NCBI RefSeq assembly: GCF_023091745.1 | Contig: NC_068920.1 | Coordinates: 1,116,001 to 1,180,000, forward strand | DNA length: 64,000 nucleotides | Direction: 5' to 3' | Source of the DNA: Budorcas taxicolor | Lineage: Eukaryota > Chordata > Mammalia > Artiodactyla > Bovidae | In this document: positions 25,701-37,415 of the stretch, one piece after another | How the letters are laid out: the number at the start of each line of letters is the position of its first letter | How positions within the stretch are numbered: position 1 is the stretch's first letter | Notes under the pieces: model-generated | Told to the model about the DNA's origin: nothing | Seen by the model: the letters and a program-made list of their open reading frames with translations, nothing else | Databases searched by the model: none | Made by a program: the position numbers and the translations under genes

Positions 25701-26838
25701 CAGGCGAGTCAGGCCTAGTCTCGAGTGGGGGCATGCACGTGCGCTTTCCTCCCGAGCTGCAGCAGTAGGGTCACGCTTCGTGTCACGTGGATCAAGGGAT
25801 CTGTGGCTTTCCCTCGAGGCTTTCCCTCGAGACTTTCCCACGAGGCTTTCCCACAGGGCTGTGCCAAGTGCCACCTTGGTGTGAGTCGATCCTCGGCGTG
25901 AAAGACGAGCCGGTGAAGGGAAAACATGTTCCTCTGGAATGGACTGAGACATCTGGGGGACTCTTGGAATGGTGGCACGACCCTGGAGTTCCTCTCGCCG
26001 TTCCTGTTGAGAGGGCCTCCTCTTGAGATGCGACGGGAACGCCGGGAATTCTTTCCCGACGAAGCAGGGAAAGGATCCCTCACCTCGAGCTACGAGGCGG
26101 AAACGGGGCTCCTCTGGATGTGGGCGGGAACCTCGTGTTTCCTCTCGATCGGAGAAGGGTATGTCGGGGAACTTCTTGAGTTGCACCAAGGGTGTGAAGG
26201 ACCCTTTCGACATTCCAGAGGTGAGGTGTGATTAGCCCCGAGAAGCCTCTGCGGAAATGGGCCTCATCTCGCCTGCAGGGGAGAACCTCCTGGATATTCT
26301 CGAGTTGCGGCAGGTCTTCTCGAGTTACGACGGGGACCTCAGGGACCCGCTCTGGTGGCCTCAGGAAGGGCCAGTCCCCATGCGAGGTGCTAGGGGCCCT
26401 CTCGGGATTCCTCTCCCGTCCATGCCGGGGCCTAAGTCCTTGTGTGGAGTCGGGGCCGGAACCTGAGGATTCCTCTCCAGTGTTGCCATGGATCTTGGGG
26501 TGCCTCTCAGTCTCCCCAGGAGAGTCAGGCCTCGTCTCGTGTGGGGGCATGCACGTGCGCTTCCTTCCGGAGCTGCAGCAGCAGGTTCACGCTTCCTGTC
26601 ACGTGGATCAAGGGATCTGTGTCTTTCTCTCGATGCTTTCCCTCAAGGCTTTCCCACGAGGCTTTCCCATAGGGCTGTGCCAAGTGCCACCTTGGTGTGA
26701 GTCGATCCTCGGCGTGAAAGACGAGCCGGTGAAGGGAAAAGAGGTTCCTCTTGAATGGACTGAGACATCTGGGGGACTCTTGGAACCGTGGCAGGACCCT
26801 GGAGTTCCTCTCTCCGTTCCTGTTGAGAGGCCCTCCTC
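22800..26838 (+). repeat. HOR block E Y R V S (4,039 bp), copy 2
   Basis: Monomers start at 22800 (E, 789), 23589 (Y, 816), 24405 (R, 803), 25208 (V, 815) and 26023 (S, 816). Class order and every length equal those at 8186-12224, at a constant offset of 14,614 bp. The copies differ by isolated bases, for example tttcagttgag near 25186 where copy 1 reads tttctgttgag. Confidence 0.88.
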
Positions 26839-28989
26839 TTGAGATGCGACGGGAATGCCCGGAATTCTTTCCCGACGAAGCAGGGAAAGGATCACTTACC
26901 TCGAACTACGAGGCGGAAACGGGGCTCCTCTGAATGTGGGCGGGACCCTCGTGTTTCCTCTCGAGTGGAGACGGGTATGTCGGGGAACTTCTTCAGTTGC
27001 CCCAAGGGTGGGAAGGACCCTTTCGACGTTCCAGAGGTGAGGTGTGATTAGCCCCGAGAAGCCTCTGCGGAAATGGGCCTCATCTCGCCTGCAGGGGAGA
27101 ACATCATGGATATTCTCGAGTTGCGGCAGGTCTTCTCGAGTTACGACGGGGACCTCAGGGATCCGCTCTGGTGGCCTCAGGAAGGGCCAGTCCCCAAGCG
27201 AGGTGCTAGGGTCCATCTCGGGATACCACTCCAGTCTATGCCGGGGCCTAAGACCTTGTGTGGAGTCGGGGCCGGAACCTGAGCATTCCTCTCCAGTGTT
27301 GACATGGATCTTGGGGTGCCTCTGAGTCTCCCCAGGGGAGTCAGGCTTCGTCTCGAATGGGGGCAAGCGGGTGCGCTTCCCTCCCGAGCTGCAGAAGTAG
27401 GGTCAGGCTTCCTGTCACGTGGATCAAGGGATCTGTGGCTTTCCCTCGAGGCTTTCCCTCGAGGCTTTCCCACGACGCTTTCCCACAGGGCTGTGCCAAG
27501 TGCCACCTTGGTGTGAGTCGATCCTCAGCGTGAAAGACGAAACGGTGAAGGGAAAAGAGGTTCCTCTGGAATGGACTGAGACATCTGGGGGACTCTTGGA
27601 ATGGTGGAACGACCCAGGAGTTCCTCTCGCCGTTCCTGTTGAGAGGGCCTCCTCTTGAGATGCAACGGGAACGCCTGGAATTCTTTCCCGATGAAGCAGG
27701 GAAAGGATCCCTCACCTCGAGCTACGAGGCGGAAACGGGGCTCCTCTGGATGTGGGCGGACCCTCAGGTTTCCTCTCGAGTGGAGACGGGTATGTCGGGG
27801 AACTTTTTGAGTTGCCCCAAGGGTGGGAAGGACCCTTTCGACGTTCCAGAGGTGAGGTGTGATTAGCCCCGAGAAGCCTCTGCGGAAGTGGGCCTCCTCT
27901 CGCCTGTAGGGGAGAACCGGCTGGATTTTCTCGAGTTGCGGCAGGTCTTCTCGAGTTACGACGGGGACCTCAGGGACCCGCTCTGGTGGCCTCAGGAAGG
28001 GCCAGTCCCCATGCGAGTTGTTATGGTCCATCTCGGGATTCCTCTCCCGTCGATGCCGGGGCCTAAGACCTTGTGTGGCGTCGGGGCCCGAACCTGAGGA
28101 TTCCTCTCCAGTGTTGACATGGATCTTGTGGTGTCAGACAGTCTCCCCTGGGGAGTCAGGCCTCGTCTCGAGTGGGGGCATGCACGTGCGCTTCCCTCCC
28201 GAGCTGCAGCAGTAGGGTCACGCTTCCTGTCACGTGGATCAAGGGATCTGTGGCTTTCCCTCGAGGCTTTCCCTCGAGGCTTTCCCACGAGGCTTTATCA
28301 CAGGGCTGTGCCAAGTGCCACCTTGGTGTGAGTCGATCCTCGGCGTGAAAGACGAGCCGGTGAAGGGAAAAGAGGTTCCTCTGGAATGGACTGAGACATC
28401 TGGGGGACTCTTGGAATGGTGGCACGACCCTGGAGTTCCTCTCGCCGTTCCTGTTGAGAGGGCCTCCTCTTGAGATGCGACGGGTACGCCGGGAATTCTT
28501 TCCCGATGAAGCAGGGAAAGGATCCCTCACCTCGAGCTACGAGGCGGAAACGGGGCTCCTCTGGATGTGGGCGGGACCCTCGTGATTCCTCTCGATCGGA
28601 GAAGGGTATGTCGGGGAACTTCTTGAGTTGCACCAAGCGTGTGAAGGACCCTTTCGACGTTCCAGAGGTGAGGTGTGATTAGCCCCGAGAAGCCTCTGCG
28701 GAAGTGGGCCTCCTCTCGCCTGCAGGGGAGAACCTCCTGGATATTCTCGAGTTGCGGCAGGTCTTCTCGAGTTACGACGGGGCCCTCAGGGACCCGCTCT
28801 GGTGGCCTCAGGAAGGGCCAGTCCCCATACGCGTTGCTAGGGGCCATCTCGTGATACCTCTCCAGTCGATGCCGGGGCCTTAGACCTTGTGTGGAGTCGG
28901 GGCCGGAACCTGAGCATTCCTCTCCAGTGTTGACATGGATCTTGGGGTGCCTCTGAGTCTCCACAGGATAGTCAGGCCTCGTCTCGAGT
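24475..28989 (+). repeat. 4.5-kb block R V S H Q Y, source-like copy
   Basis: Matches 31789-36303 at an offset of 7,314 bp (nine monomers). The two share gagaacatcatgg, tcctcagcgtgaaag, accaagcgtgtg and ctcgtgatacc. This copy keeps ggatccc in its S monomer; the other has ggattcc. Confidence 0.82.
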
Positions 28990-30902
28990 TGGGGCATGAG
29001 CACGCGATTCCCTCCCGAGCTGCAGCAGTAGGGTCACGCTTCCTGTCACGTGGATCAAGGGATCTGTGGCTTTCCCTCGAGGCTTTCCCTCGAGGCTTTC
29101 CCACGAGGCTTTCCCACAGGGCTATGCCAAGAGCCACCTTGGTGTGAGTCGATCCTCGGCGTGAAAGACGAGCCGGTGAAGGGAAAAGAGGTTCCTCTGG
29201 AATGGACTGAGACATCTGGGGGACACTTGGAACGGTGGCACGACCCTGGAGTTCCTCTCGCCGTTCCTGTTCAGAGGGCCTCCTCTTGAGATGCGACGGG
29301 AAGGCCGGGAACTCTTTCCCGACGAAGCAGGGAAAGGATCCTTCATCTCGATCTACGAGGCGGAAACGGGGCGCCTCTGGATGTGGGCGGGACCCTGGTG
29401 TTTCCTCTCGAGTGGAGACGGGAATGTCGGGGAACATCTTGATTTTCACCAAGGGTGTGACGGACCCTTTCGAAGTTCCAGAGGTGAGGTGTGATCAGCC
29501 TCGAGATGCCTCTGCGGAAATGAGCCTCATCTCTCCTGGAGGGGAGAACCTCCTGGATTTTCTCGATTTGCGGCAGGTCTTCTTGAGTTACGACGGGGAC
29601 CTCAGGGACCCGCTCTGGTGGCCTCACGAAAGGCCAGGCCCAAGGCTAGTTTCTAGGGGCCCACTAGGTATTCCTCTCCCGTCCATGGCGGGGCCTCAGA
29701 CCTTGTGTGGAGTCGGGGCCGGAACCTGAGGATTCCTCTCCAGTGTTACCATGGATCTTGGGGTGCTTCTGAGTCTCCCCAGGGGAGTCAGGCCTCGTCT
29801 CCTGTTGGGGCAGACACGTGCGCTTTCCTCCCGAGCTGCAGCAGTAGTGTCACGATTCCTGTCACGTGAATCTAGGGATCTGTGGCTTTCCCTCAAGGCT
29901 GTCCCACGAGGCTATCCCACAGGGCTGTGCCACGTGCCACCTTGGTGTGAGTCTATCCGTGGCGTAAAAGGCTAGCCGGTGAAGGGAAAAGAGGTTCCTC
30001 TGGAATGTACTGAAACATCTGGGCGACTCTTGGAGTGGTGGCACGACCCTGGAGTTCCTTTCACCGTTTCTGTTGAGAGGGCCTCCTCTTTAGATGCGAC
30101 GGGAACGCCGGGATCTCTTTCCCGACGAAGCAGGGAAAGGATCCCTCATCTCGAGCTACGTCGCAGAAACGGGACTCCCTGGATGTGGGCGGGACGCTCG
30201 TGTTTCCTCTCGAGTGGAGACGGGTATGTCGGGGAACTTCTTGATTTGCACCAAGGGTGTGAAGGACCCTTTCGAAGTCCAGAGGTGTGGTGTGATCAGT
30301 CTCGAGACGCCTCAGCACAAATGGGCCTCATCTCTCCTGGAGGGGAGAACCTCCAGGATTTTCTCGAGTTGCGGCAGGTCTTTTGGAGTTACGACGGGAA
30401 CCTCAGGGACCCGCTCTGGTGGCCTCAGGAAAGGCCAGTCCCCATGCGAGTTGCTAGGGGCCCTCTCGGAATTCCTCTCCCGTTCATGCCGGGGCCTAAG
30501 ACCTTGTGTGGAGTCGGGGCCGGGACCTGAGGATTCCTCTCCAGTGTTGCCATGGATCTTGGGGTGCCTCTCAGTCTCCCCAGGGGAGTCAGGCCTCGTC
30601 TCGTGTGGGGGCATGCACGTGCGCTTCCTTCCGGAGCTGCAGCAGCAGGTTCACGCTTCCTGTCACGTGGATCAAGGGATCTGTGTCTTTCTCTCGATGC
30701 TTTCCCTCAAGGCTTTCCCACGAGGCTTTCCCATAGGGCTGTGCCAAGTGCCACCTTGGTGTGAGTCGATCCTCGGCGTGAAAGACGAGCCGGTGAAGGG
30801 AAAAGAGGTTCCTCTTGAATGGACTGAGACATCTGGGGGACTCTTGGAACCGTGGCAGGACCCTGGAGTTCCTCTCTCCGTTCCTGTTGAGAGGCCCTCC
30901 TC
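26839..30902 (+). repeat. HOR pentamer H Q Y K V (4,064 bp) with private variants
   Basis: Monomers start at 26839 (H), 27655 (Q), 28470 (Y), 29286 (K) and 30089 (V). H carries gagaacatcatgg (near 27102), Q is preceded by tcctcagcgtgaaag (near 27525), and Y carries accaagcgtgtg (near 28632) and ctcgtgatacc (near 28850). The same set returns at 34-36 kb and 37-39.5 kb and, among the copies I compared, nowhere else, so these are sister copies. Confidence 0.88.
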
Positions 30903-33900
30903 TTGAGATGCGACGGGAATGCCCGGAATTCTTTCCCGACGAAGCAGGGAAAGGATCACTCACCTCGAACTACGAGGCGGAAACGGGGCTCCTCTGAATG
31001 TGGGCGGGACCCTCGTGTTTCCTCTCGAGTGGAGACGGGTATGTCGGGGAACTTCTTCAGTTGCCCCAAGGGTGGGAAGGACCCTTTCGACGTTCCAGAG
31101 GTGAGGTGTGATTAGCCCCGAGAAGCCTCTGCGGAAATGGGCCTCATCTCGCCTGCAGGGGAGAACCTCCTGGATATTCTCGAGTTGCGGCAGGTCTTCT
31201 CGAGTTACGACGGGGACCTCAGGGATCCGCTCTGGTGGCCTCAGGAAGGGCCAGTCCCCAAGCGAGGTGCTAGGGTCCATCTCGGGATACCACTCCAGTC
31301 TATGCCGGGGCCTAAGACCTTGTGTGGAGTCGGGGCCGGAACCTGAGCATTCCTCTCCAGTGTTGACATGGATCTTGGGGTGCCTCTGAGTCTCCCCAGG
31401 GGAGTCAGGCTTCGTCTCGAATGGGGGCAAGTGGGTGCGCTTCCCTCCCGAGCTGCAGAAGTAGGGTCAGGCTTCCTGTCACGTGGATCAAGGGATCTGT
31501 GGCTTTCCCTCGAGGCTTTCCCTCGAGGCTTTCCCACGACGCTTTCCCACAGGGCTGTGCCAAGTGCCACCTTGGTGTGAGTCGATCCTCGGCGTGAAAG
31601 ACGAAACGGTGAAGGGAAAAGAGGTTCCTCTGGAATGGACTGAGACATCTGGGGGACTCTTGGAATGGTGGAACGACCCAGGAGTTCCTCTCGCCGTTCC
31701 TGTTGAGAGGGCCTCCTCTTGAGATGCAACGGGAACGCCTGGAATTCTTTCCCGATGAAGCAGGGAAAGGATCCCTCACCTCGAGCTACGAGGCGGAAAC
31801 GGGTCTCCTCTGGAAGTGGGCGGGACCCTCGTGTTTCCTCTCGAGTGAAGACGGGTATGTCGGGGAACTTCTTGATTTGCACCAAGGGTGTGAAGGCCCC
31901 TTCCGAACTTCCAGAGGTGAGGTGTGATCAGCCTCGAGACGCCTCAGCGGAAATGGGCCTCATCTCGCCTGGAGGAAAGAACCTCCTGGATTTTCTCGAG
32001 TTGCGGCAGGTCTTCTCGAGTTACGACGGGGACCTCAGGGACACGCTCTGGTGGCCTCAGGAAAGGCCAGTCCCCAAGGGAGTTGCTAGGGGCCCTCTCG
32101 GGATTCCTCTCCCGTCCATGCCGGGGCCTAAATCCATGTGTGGAATCGTGGCCGGAACCTGAGGATTCCTCTACAGTGTTGCCATGTATCTTGGGGTGCC
32201 TCTGAGTCTCCCCAGGGGAGTCAGGCCTCGTCTCGAGTGGGGGCAGACACGTGGGCTTTCCTCCCGAGCTGCAGCAGTAGTGTCACGCTTCCTGTCACGT
32301 GAATCAAGGGATCTGTGGCTTTCCCTCGAGGCTGTCCCACGAGGCTATCCCACAGGGCTGTGCCACGTGCCACCTTGGTGTGAGTCTATCCGTGGCGTAA
32401 AAGGCAAGCCGGTAAACGGAAAAGAGGTTCCTCTGGAATGTACTGAAACATCTGGGCGACTCTTGGATTGGTGGCACGGCCCTGGAGTTCCTCTCACCGT
32501 TTCTGTTGAGAGGGCCTCCTCTTTAGATGCGACGGGAACGCCGGGATCTCTTTCCCGACGAAGCAGGGAAAGGATCCCTCATCTCGAGCTACGTCGCGGA
32601 AACGGGGCTTCCTGGATGTGGGCGGGACACTCGTGTTTCCTCTCGAGTGGAGACGGGTATGTCGGGGAACTTCTTGAGTTGCACCAAGGGTGGGAAAGAC
32701 CCTCTCGACGTTCCAGAGGTGACGTGTGATTAGCCCCGAGAAGCCTCTGTGGAAATGGGCCTCATCTCGCCTGCAGGGGAGAACCTCCTGGATATTCTCG
32801 AGTTGCGGCAGGTCTTCTGGAGTTACGACGGGGACCTCAGGGACCCGCTCTGGTGGCCTCAGGAAGGGCCAGTCCCCATGTGAGTTGCTAGTGGCCCTCT
32901 TGGGATACCACTCCAGTCTATGCCGGGGCCTAAGACCTTGTGTGGAGTCGGGGCTGGAACCTGAGGATTCCTCTGCAGTGTTGACATGGATTTTGGGGTG
33001 CCTCTGAGTCTCCCCAGGCGAGTCAGGCCTAGTCTCGAGTGGGGGCATGCACGTGCGCTTTCCTCCCGAGCTGCAGCAGTAGGGTCACGCTTCGTGTCAC
33101 GTGGATCAAGGGATCTGTGGCTTTCCCTCGAGGCTTTCCCTCGAGACTTTCCCACGAGGCTTTCCCACAGGGCTGTGCCAAGTGCCACCTTGGTGTGAGT
33201 CGATCCTCGGCGTGAAAGACGAGCCGGTGAAGGGAAAACATGTTCCTCTGGAATGGACTGAGACATCTGGGGGACTCTTGGAATGGTGGCACGACCCTGG
33301 AGTTCCTCTCGCCGTTCCTGTTGAGAGGGCCTCCTCTTGAGATGCGACGGGAACGCCGGGAATTCTTTCCCGACGAAGCAGGGAAAGGATTCCTCACCTC
33401 GAGCTACGAGGCGGAAACGGGGCTCCTCTGGATGTGGGCGGGAACCTCGTGTTTCCTCTCGATCGGAGAAGGGTATGTCGGGGAACTTCTTGAGTTGCAC
33501 CAAGGGTGTGAAGGACCCTTTCGACATTCCAGAGGTGAGGTGTGATTAGCCCCGAGAAGCCTCTGCGGAAATGGGCCTCATCTCGCCTGCAGGGGAGAAC
33601 CTCCTGGATATTCTCGAGTTGCGGCAGGTCTTCTCGAGTTACGACGGGGACCTCAGGGACCCGCTCTGGTGGCCTCAGGAAGGGCCAGTCCCCATGCGAG
33701 GTGCTAGGGGCCCTCTCGGGATTCCTCTCCCGTCCATGCCGGGGCCTAAGTCCTTGTGTGGAGTCGGGGCCGGAACCTGAGGATTCCTCTCCAGTGTTGC
33801 CATGGATCTTGGGGTGCCTCTCAGTCTCCCCAGGAGAGTCAGGCCTCGTCTCGTGTGGGGGCATGCACGTGCGCTTCCTTCCGGAGCTGCAGCAGCAGGT

Positions 33901-34152
33901 TCACGCTTCCTGTCACGTGGATCAAGGGATCTGTGTCTTTCTCTCGATGCTTTCCCTCAAGGCTTTCCCACGAGGCTTTCCCATAGGGCTGTGCCAAGTG
34001 CCACCTTGGTGTGAGTCGATCCTCGGCGTGAAAGACGAGCCGGTGAAGGGAAAAGAGGTTCCTCTTGAATGGACTGAGACATCTGGGGGACTCTTGGAAC
34101 CGTGGCAGGACCCTGGAGTTCCTCTCTCCGTTCCTGTTGAGAGGCCCTCCTC
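30903..34152 (+). repeat. HOR block H Q/R V S with a hybrid monomer
   Basis: Monomers start at 30903 (H), 31719 (Q/R hybrid, 803 bp), 32522 (V) and 33337 (S). The hybrid begins as Q (gatgcaacgg, cgatgaagc, gagctacgagg) and becomes R at 31788-31804 (aaacgggtctcc, ctggaagtgg). From there the sequence follows the copy at 24.49 kb at an offset of 7,314 bp. The S monomer has ggattcctcacc where other S copies at 11409 and 26023 have ggatccctcacc. Confidence 0.87.
31719..32521 (+). repeat. Hybrid monomer Q/R
   Basis: The first ~70 bp are Q (gatgcaacgg, cgatgaagc, gctacgagg up to 31788). From 31804 it is R (gggtctcc, ctggaagtgg, 803-bp length with three 13-bp units). The crossover interval is 17 bp. 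It is a single-point join of two monomer classes in register, as expected of unequal exchange. Confidence 0.88.
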
Positions 34153-36303
34153 TTGAGATGCGACGGGAATGCCCGGAATTCTTTCCCGACGAAGCAGGGA
34201 AAGGATCACTTACCTCGAACTACGAGGCGGAAACGGGGCTCCTCTGAATGTGGGCGGGACCCTCGTGTTTCCTCTCGAGTGGAGACGGGTATGTCGGGGA
34301 ACTTCTTCAGTTGCCCCAAGGGTGGGAAGGACCCTTTCGACGTTCCAGAGGTGAGGTGTGATTAGCCCCGAGAAGCCTCTGCGGAAATGGGCCTCATCTC
34401 GCCTGCAGGGGAGAACATCATGGATATTCTCGAGTTGCGGCAGGTCTTCTCGAGTTACGACGGGGACCTCAGGGATCCGCTCTGGTGGCCTCAGGAAGGG
34501 CCAGTCCCCAAGCGAGGTGCTAGGGTCCATCTCGGGATACCACTCCAGTCTATGCCGGGGCCTAAGACCTTGTGTGGAGTCGGGGCCGGAACCTGAGCAT
34601 TCCTCTCCAGTGTTGACATGGATCTTGGGGTGCCTCTGAGTCTCCCCAGGGGAGTCAGGCTTCGTCTCGAATGGGGGCAAGCGGGTGCGCTTCCCTCCCG
34701 AGCTGCAGAAGTAGGGTCAGGCTTCCTGTCACGTGGATCAAGGGATCTGTGGCTTTCCCTCGAGGCTTTCCCTCGAGGCTTTCCCACGACGCTTTCCCAC
34801 AGGGCTGTGCCAAGTGCCACCTTGGTGTGAGTCGATCCTCAGCGTGAAAGACGAAACGGTGAAGGGAAAAGAGGTTCCTCTGGAATGGACTGAGACATCT
34901 GGGGGACTCTTGGAATGGTGGAACGACCCAGGAGTTCCTCTCGCCGTTCCTGTTGAGAGGGCCTCCTCTTGAGATGCAACGGGAACGCCTGGAATTCTTT
35001 CCCGATGAAGCAGGGAAAGGATCCCTCACCTCGAGCTACGAGGCGGAAACGGGGCTCCTCTGGATGTGGGCGGACCCTCAGGTTTCCTCTCGAGTGGAGA
35101 CGGGTATGTCGGGGAACTTCTTGAGTTGCCCCAAGGGTGGGAAGGACCCTTTCGACGTTCCAGAGGTGAGGTGTGATTAGCCCCGAGAAGCCTCTGCGGA
35201 AGTGGGCCTCCTCTCGCCTGTAGGGGAGAACCGGCTGGATTTTCTCGAGTTGCGGCAGGTCTTCTCGAGTTACGACGGGGACCTCAGGGACCCGCTCTGG
35301 TGGCCTCAGGAAGGGCCAGTCCCCATGCGAGTTGTTATGGTCCATCTCGGGATTCCTCTCCCGTCGATGCCGGGGCCTAAGACCTTGTGTGGCGTCGGGG
35401 CCCGAACCTGAGGATTCCTCTCCAGTGTTGACATGGATCTTGTGGTGTCAGACAGTCTCCCCTGGGGAGTCAGGCCTCGTCTCGAGTGGGGGCATGCACG
35501 TGCGCTTCCCTCCCGAGCTGCAGCAGTAGGGTCACGCTTCCTGTCACGTGGATCAAGGGATCTGTGGCTTTCCCTCGAGGCTTTCCCTCGAGGCTTTCCC
35601 ACGAGGCTTTATCACAGGGCTGTGCCAAGTGCCACCTTGGTGTGAGTCGATCCTCGGCGTGAAAGACGAGCCGGTGAAGGGAAAAGAGGTTCCTCTGGAA
35701 TGGACTGAGACATCTGGGGGACTCTTGGAATGGTGGCACGACCCTGGAGTTCCTCTCGCCGTTCCTGTTGAGAGGGCCTCCTCTTGAGATGCGACGGGTA
35801 CGCCGGGAATTCTTTCCCGATGAAGCAGGGAAAGGATCCCTCACCTCGAGCTACGAGGCGGAAACGGGGCTCCTCTGGATGTGGGCGGGACCCTCGTGAT
35901 TCCTCTCGATCGGAGAAGGGTATGTCGGGGAACTTCTTGAGTTGCACCAAGCGTGTGAAGGACCCTTTCGACGTTCCAGAGGTGAGGTGTGATTAGCCCC
36001 GAGAAGCCTCTGCGGAAGTGGGCCTCCTCTCGCCTGCAGGGGAGAACCTCCTGGATATTCTCGAGTTGCGGCAGGTCTTCTCGAGTTACGACGGGGCCCT
36101 CAGGGACCCGCTCTGGTGGCCTCAGGAAGGGCCAGTCCCCATACGAGTTGCTAGGGGCCATCTCGTGATACCTCTCCAGTCGATGCCGGGGCCTTAGACC
36201 TTGTGTGGAGTCGGGGCCGGAACCTGAGCATTCCTCTCCAGTGTTGACATGGATCTTGGGGTGCCTCTGAGTCTCCACAGGAGAGTCAGGCCTCGTCTCG
36301 AGT
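31789..36303 (+). repeat. 4.5-kb block R V S H Q Y, second copy
   Basis: Partner of 24475-28989. Its left edge is the Q/R switch at 31788-31804 and its right edge the switch at 36294-36304, so both ends coincide with visible recombination points. Confidence 0.82.
33036..36298 (+). repeat. Tandem 4-monomer duplication (3,263 bp), copy 1
   Basis: Unit S H Q Y. Copy 2 follows directly. All four monomer starts shift by 3,263 bp (33337/36600, 34153/37416, 34969/38232, 35784/39047). Both copies share ggattcctcacc in S, gagaacatcatgg in H and accaagcgtg in Y. Confidence 0.88.
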
Positions 36304-37415
36304 GGGGGCATGCACGTGCGCTTTCCTCCCGAGCTGCAGCAGTAGGGTCACGCTTCGTGTCACGTGGATCAAGGGATCTGTGGCTTTCCCTCGAGGCTTT
36401 CCCTCGAGACTTTCCCACGAGGCTTTCCCACAGGGCTGTGCCAAGTGCCACCTTGGTGTGAGTCGATCCTCGGCGTGAAAGACGAGCCGGTGAAGGGAAA
36501 ACATGTTCCTCTGGAATGGACTGAGACATCTGGGGGACTCTTGGAATGGTGGCACGACCCTGGAGTTCCTCTCGCCGTTCCTGTTGAGAGGGCCTCCTCT
36601 TGAGATGCGACGGGAACGCCGGGAATTCTTTCCCGACGAAGCAGGGAAAGGATTCCTCACCTCGAGCTACGAGGCGGAAACGGGGCTCCTCTGGATGTGG
36701 GCGGGAACCTCGTGTTTCCTCTCGATCGGAGAAGGGTATGTCGGGGAACTTCTTGAGTTGCACCAAGGGTGTGAAGGACCCTTTCGACATTCCAGAGGTG
36801 AGGTGTGATTAGCCCCGAGAAGCCTCTGCGGAAATGGGCCTCATCTCGCCTGCAGGGGAGAACCTCCTGGATATTCTCGAGTTGCGGCAGGTCTTCTCGA
36901 GTTACGACGGGGACCTCAGGGACCCGCTCTGGTGGCCTCAGGAAGGGCCAGTCCCCATGCGAGGTGCTAGGGGCCCTCTCGGGATTCCTCTCCCGTCCAT
37001 GCCGGGGCCTAAGTCCTTGTGTGGAGTCGGGGCCGGAACCTGAGGATTCCTCTCCAGTGTTGCCATGGATCTTGGGGTGCCTCTCAGTCTCCCCAGGAGA
37101 GTCAGGCCTCGTCTCGTGTGGGGGCATGCACGTGCGCTTCCTTCCGGAGCTGCAGCAGCAGGTTCACGCTTCCTGTCACGTGGATCAAGGGATCTGTGTC
37201 TTTCTCTCGATGCTTTCCCTCAAGGCTTTCCCACGAGGCTTTCCCATAGGGCTGTGCCAAGTGCCACCTTGGTGTGAGTCGATCCTCGGCGTGAAAGACG
37301 AGCCGGTGAAGGGAAAAGAGGTTCCTCTTGAATGGACTGAGACATCTGGGGGACTCTTGGAACCGTGGCAGGACCCTGGAGTTCCTCTCTCCGTTCCTGT
37401 TGAGAGGCCCTCCTC
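34153..37415 (+). repeat. HOR block H Q Y S (3,263 bp)
   Basis: Monomers start at 34153 (H), 34969 (Q), 35784 (Y) and 36600 (S). The second half of the Y monomer switches at 36294-36304 from sequence that normally leads into K (ccacaggagagtc) to sequence that normally leads into S (gagtgggggcatgcacg). The S monomer at 36600 shares the private ggattcc with the S at 33337. Confidence 0.88.

Larger units (their letters stand above)
22714..31803 (+). repeat. 9.1-kb multi-monomer block, copy B
   Basis: Partner of 8100-17190. It differs by scattered single bases; those unique to this copy include tttcagttgag near 25186 and the gagaacatcatgg, accaagcgtg and ctcgtgatacc variants at 27.1, 28.6 and 28.85 kb. 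It ends where the Q monomer at 31719 turns into R sequence. Confidence 0.85.
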
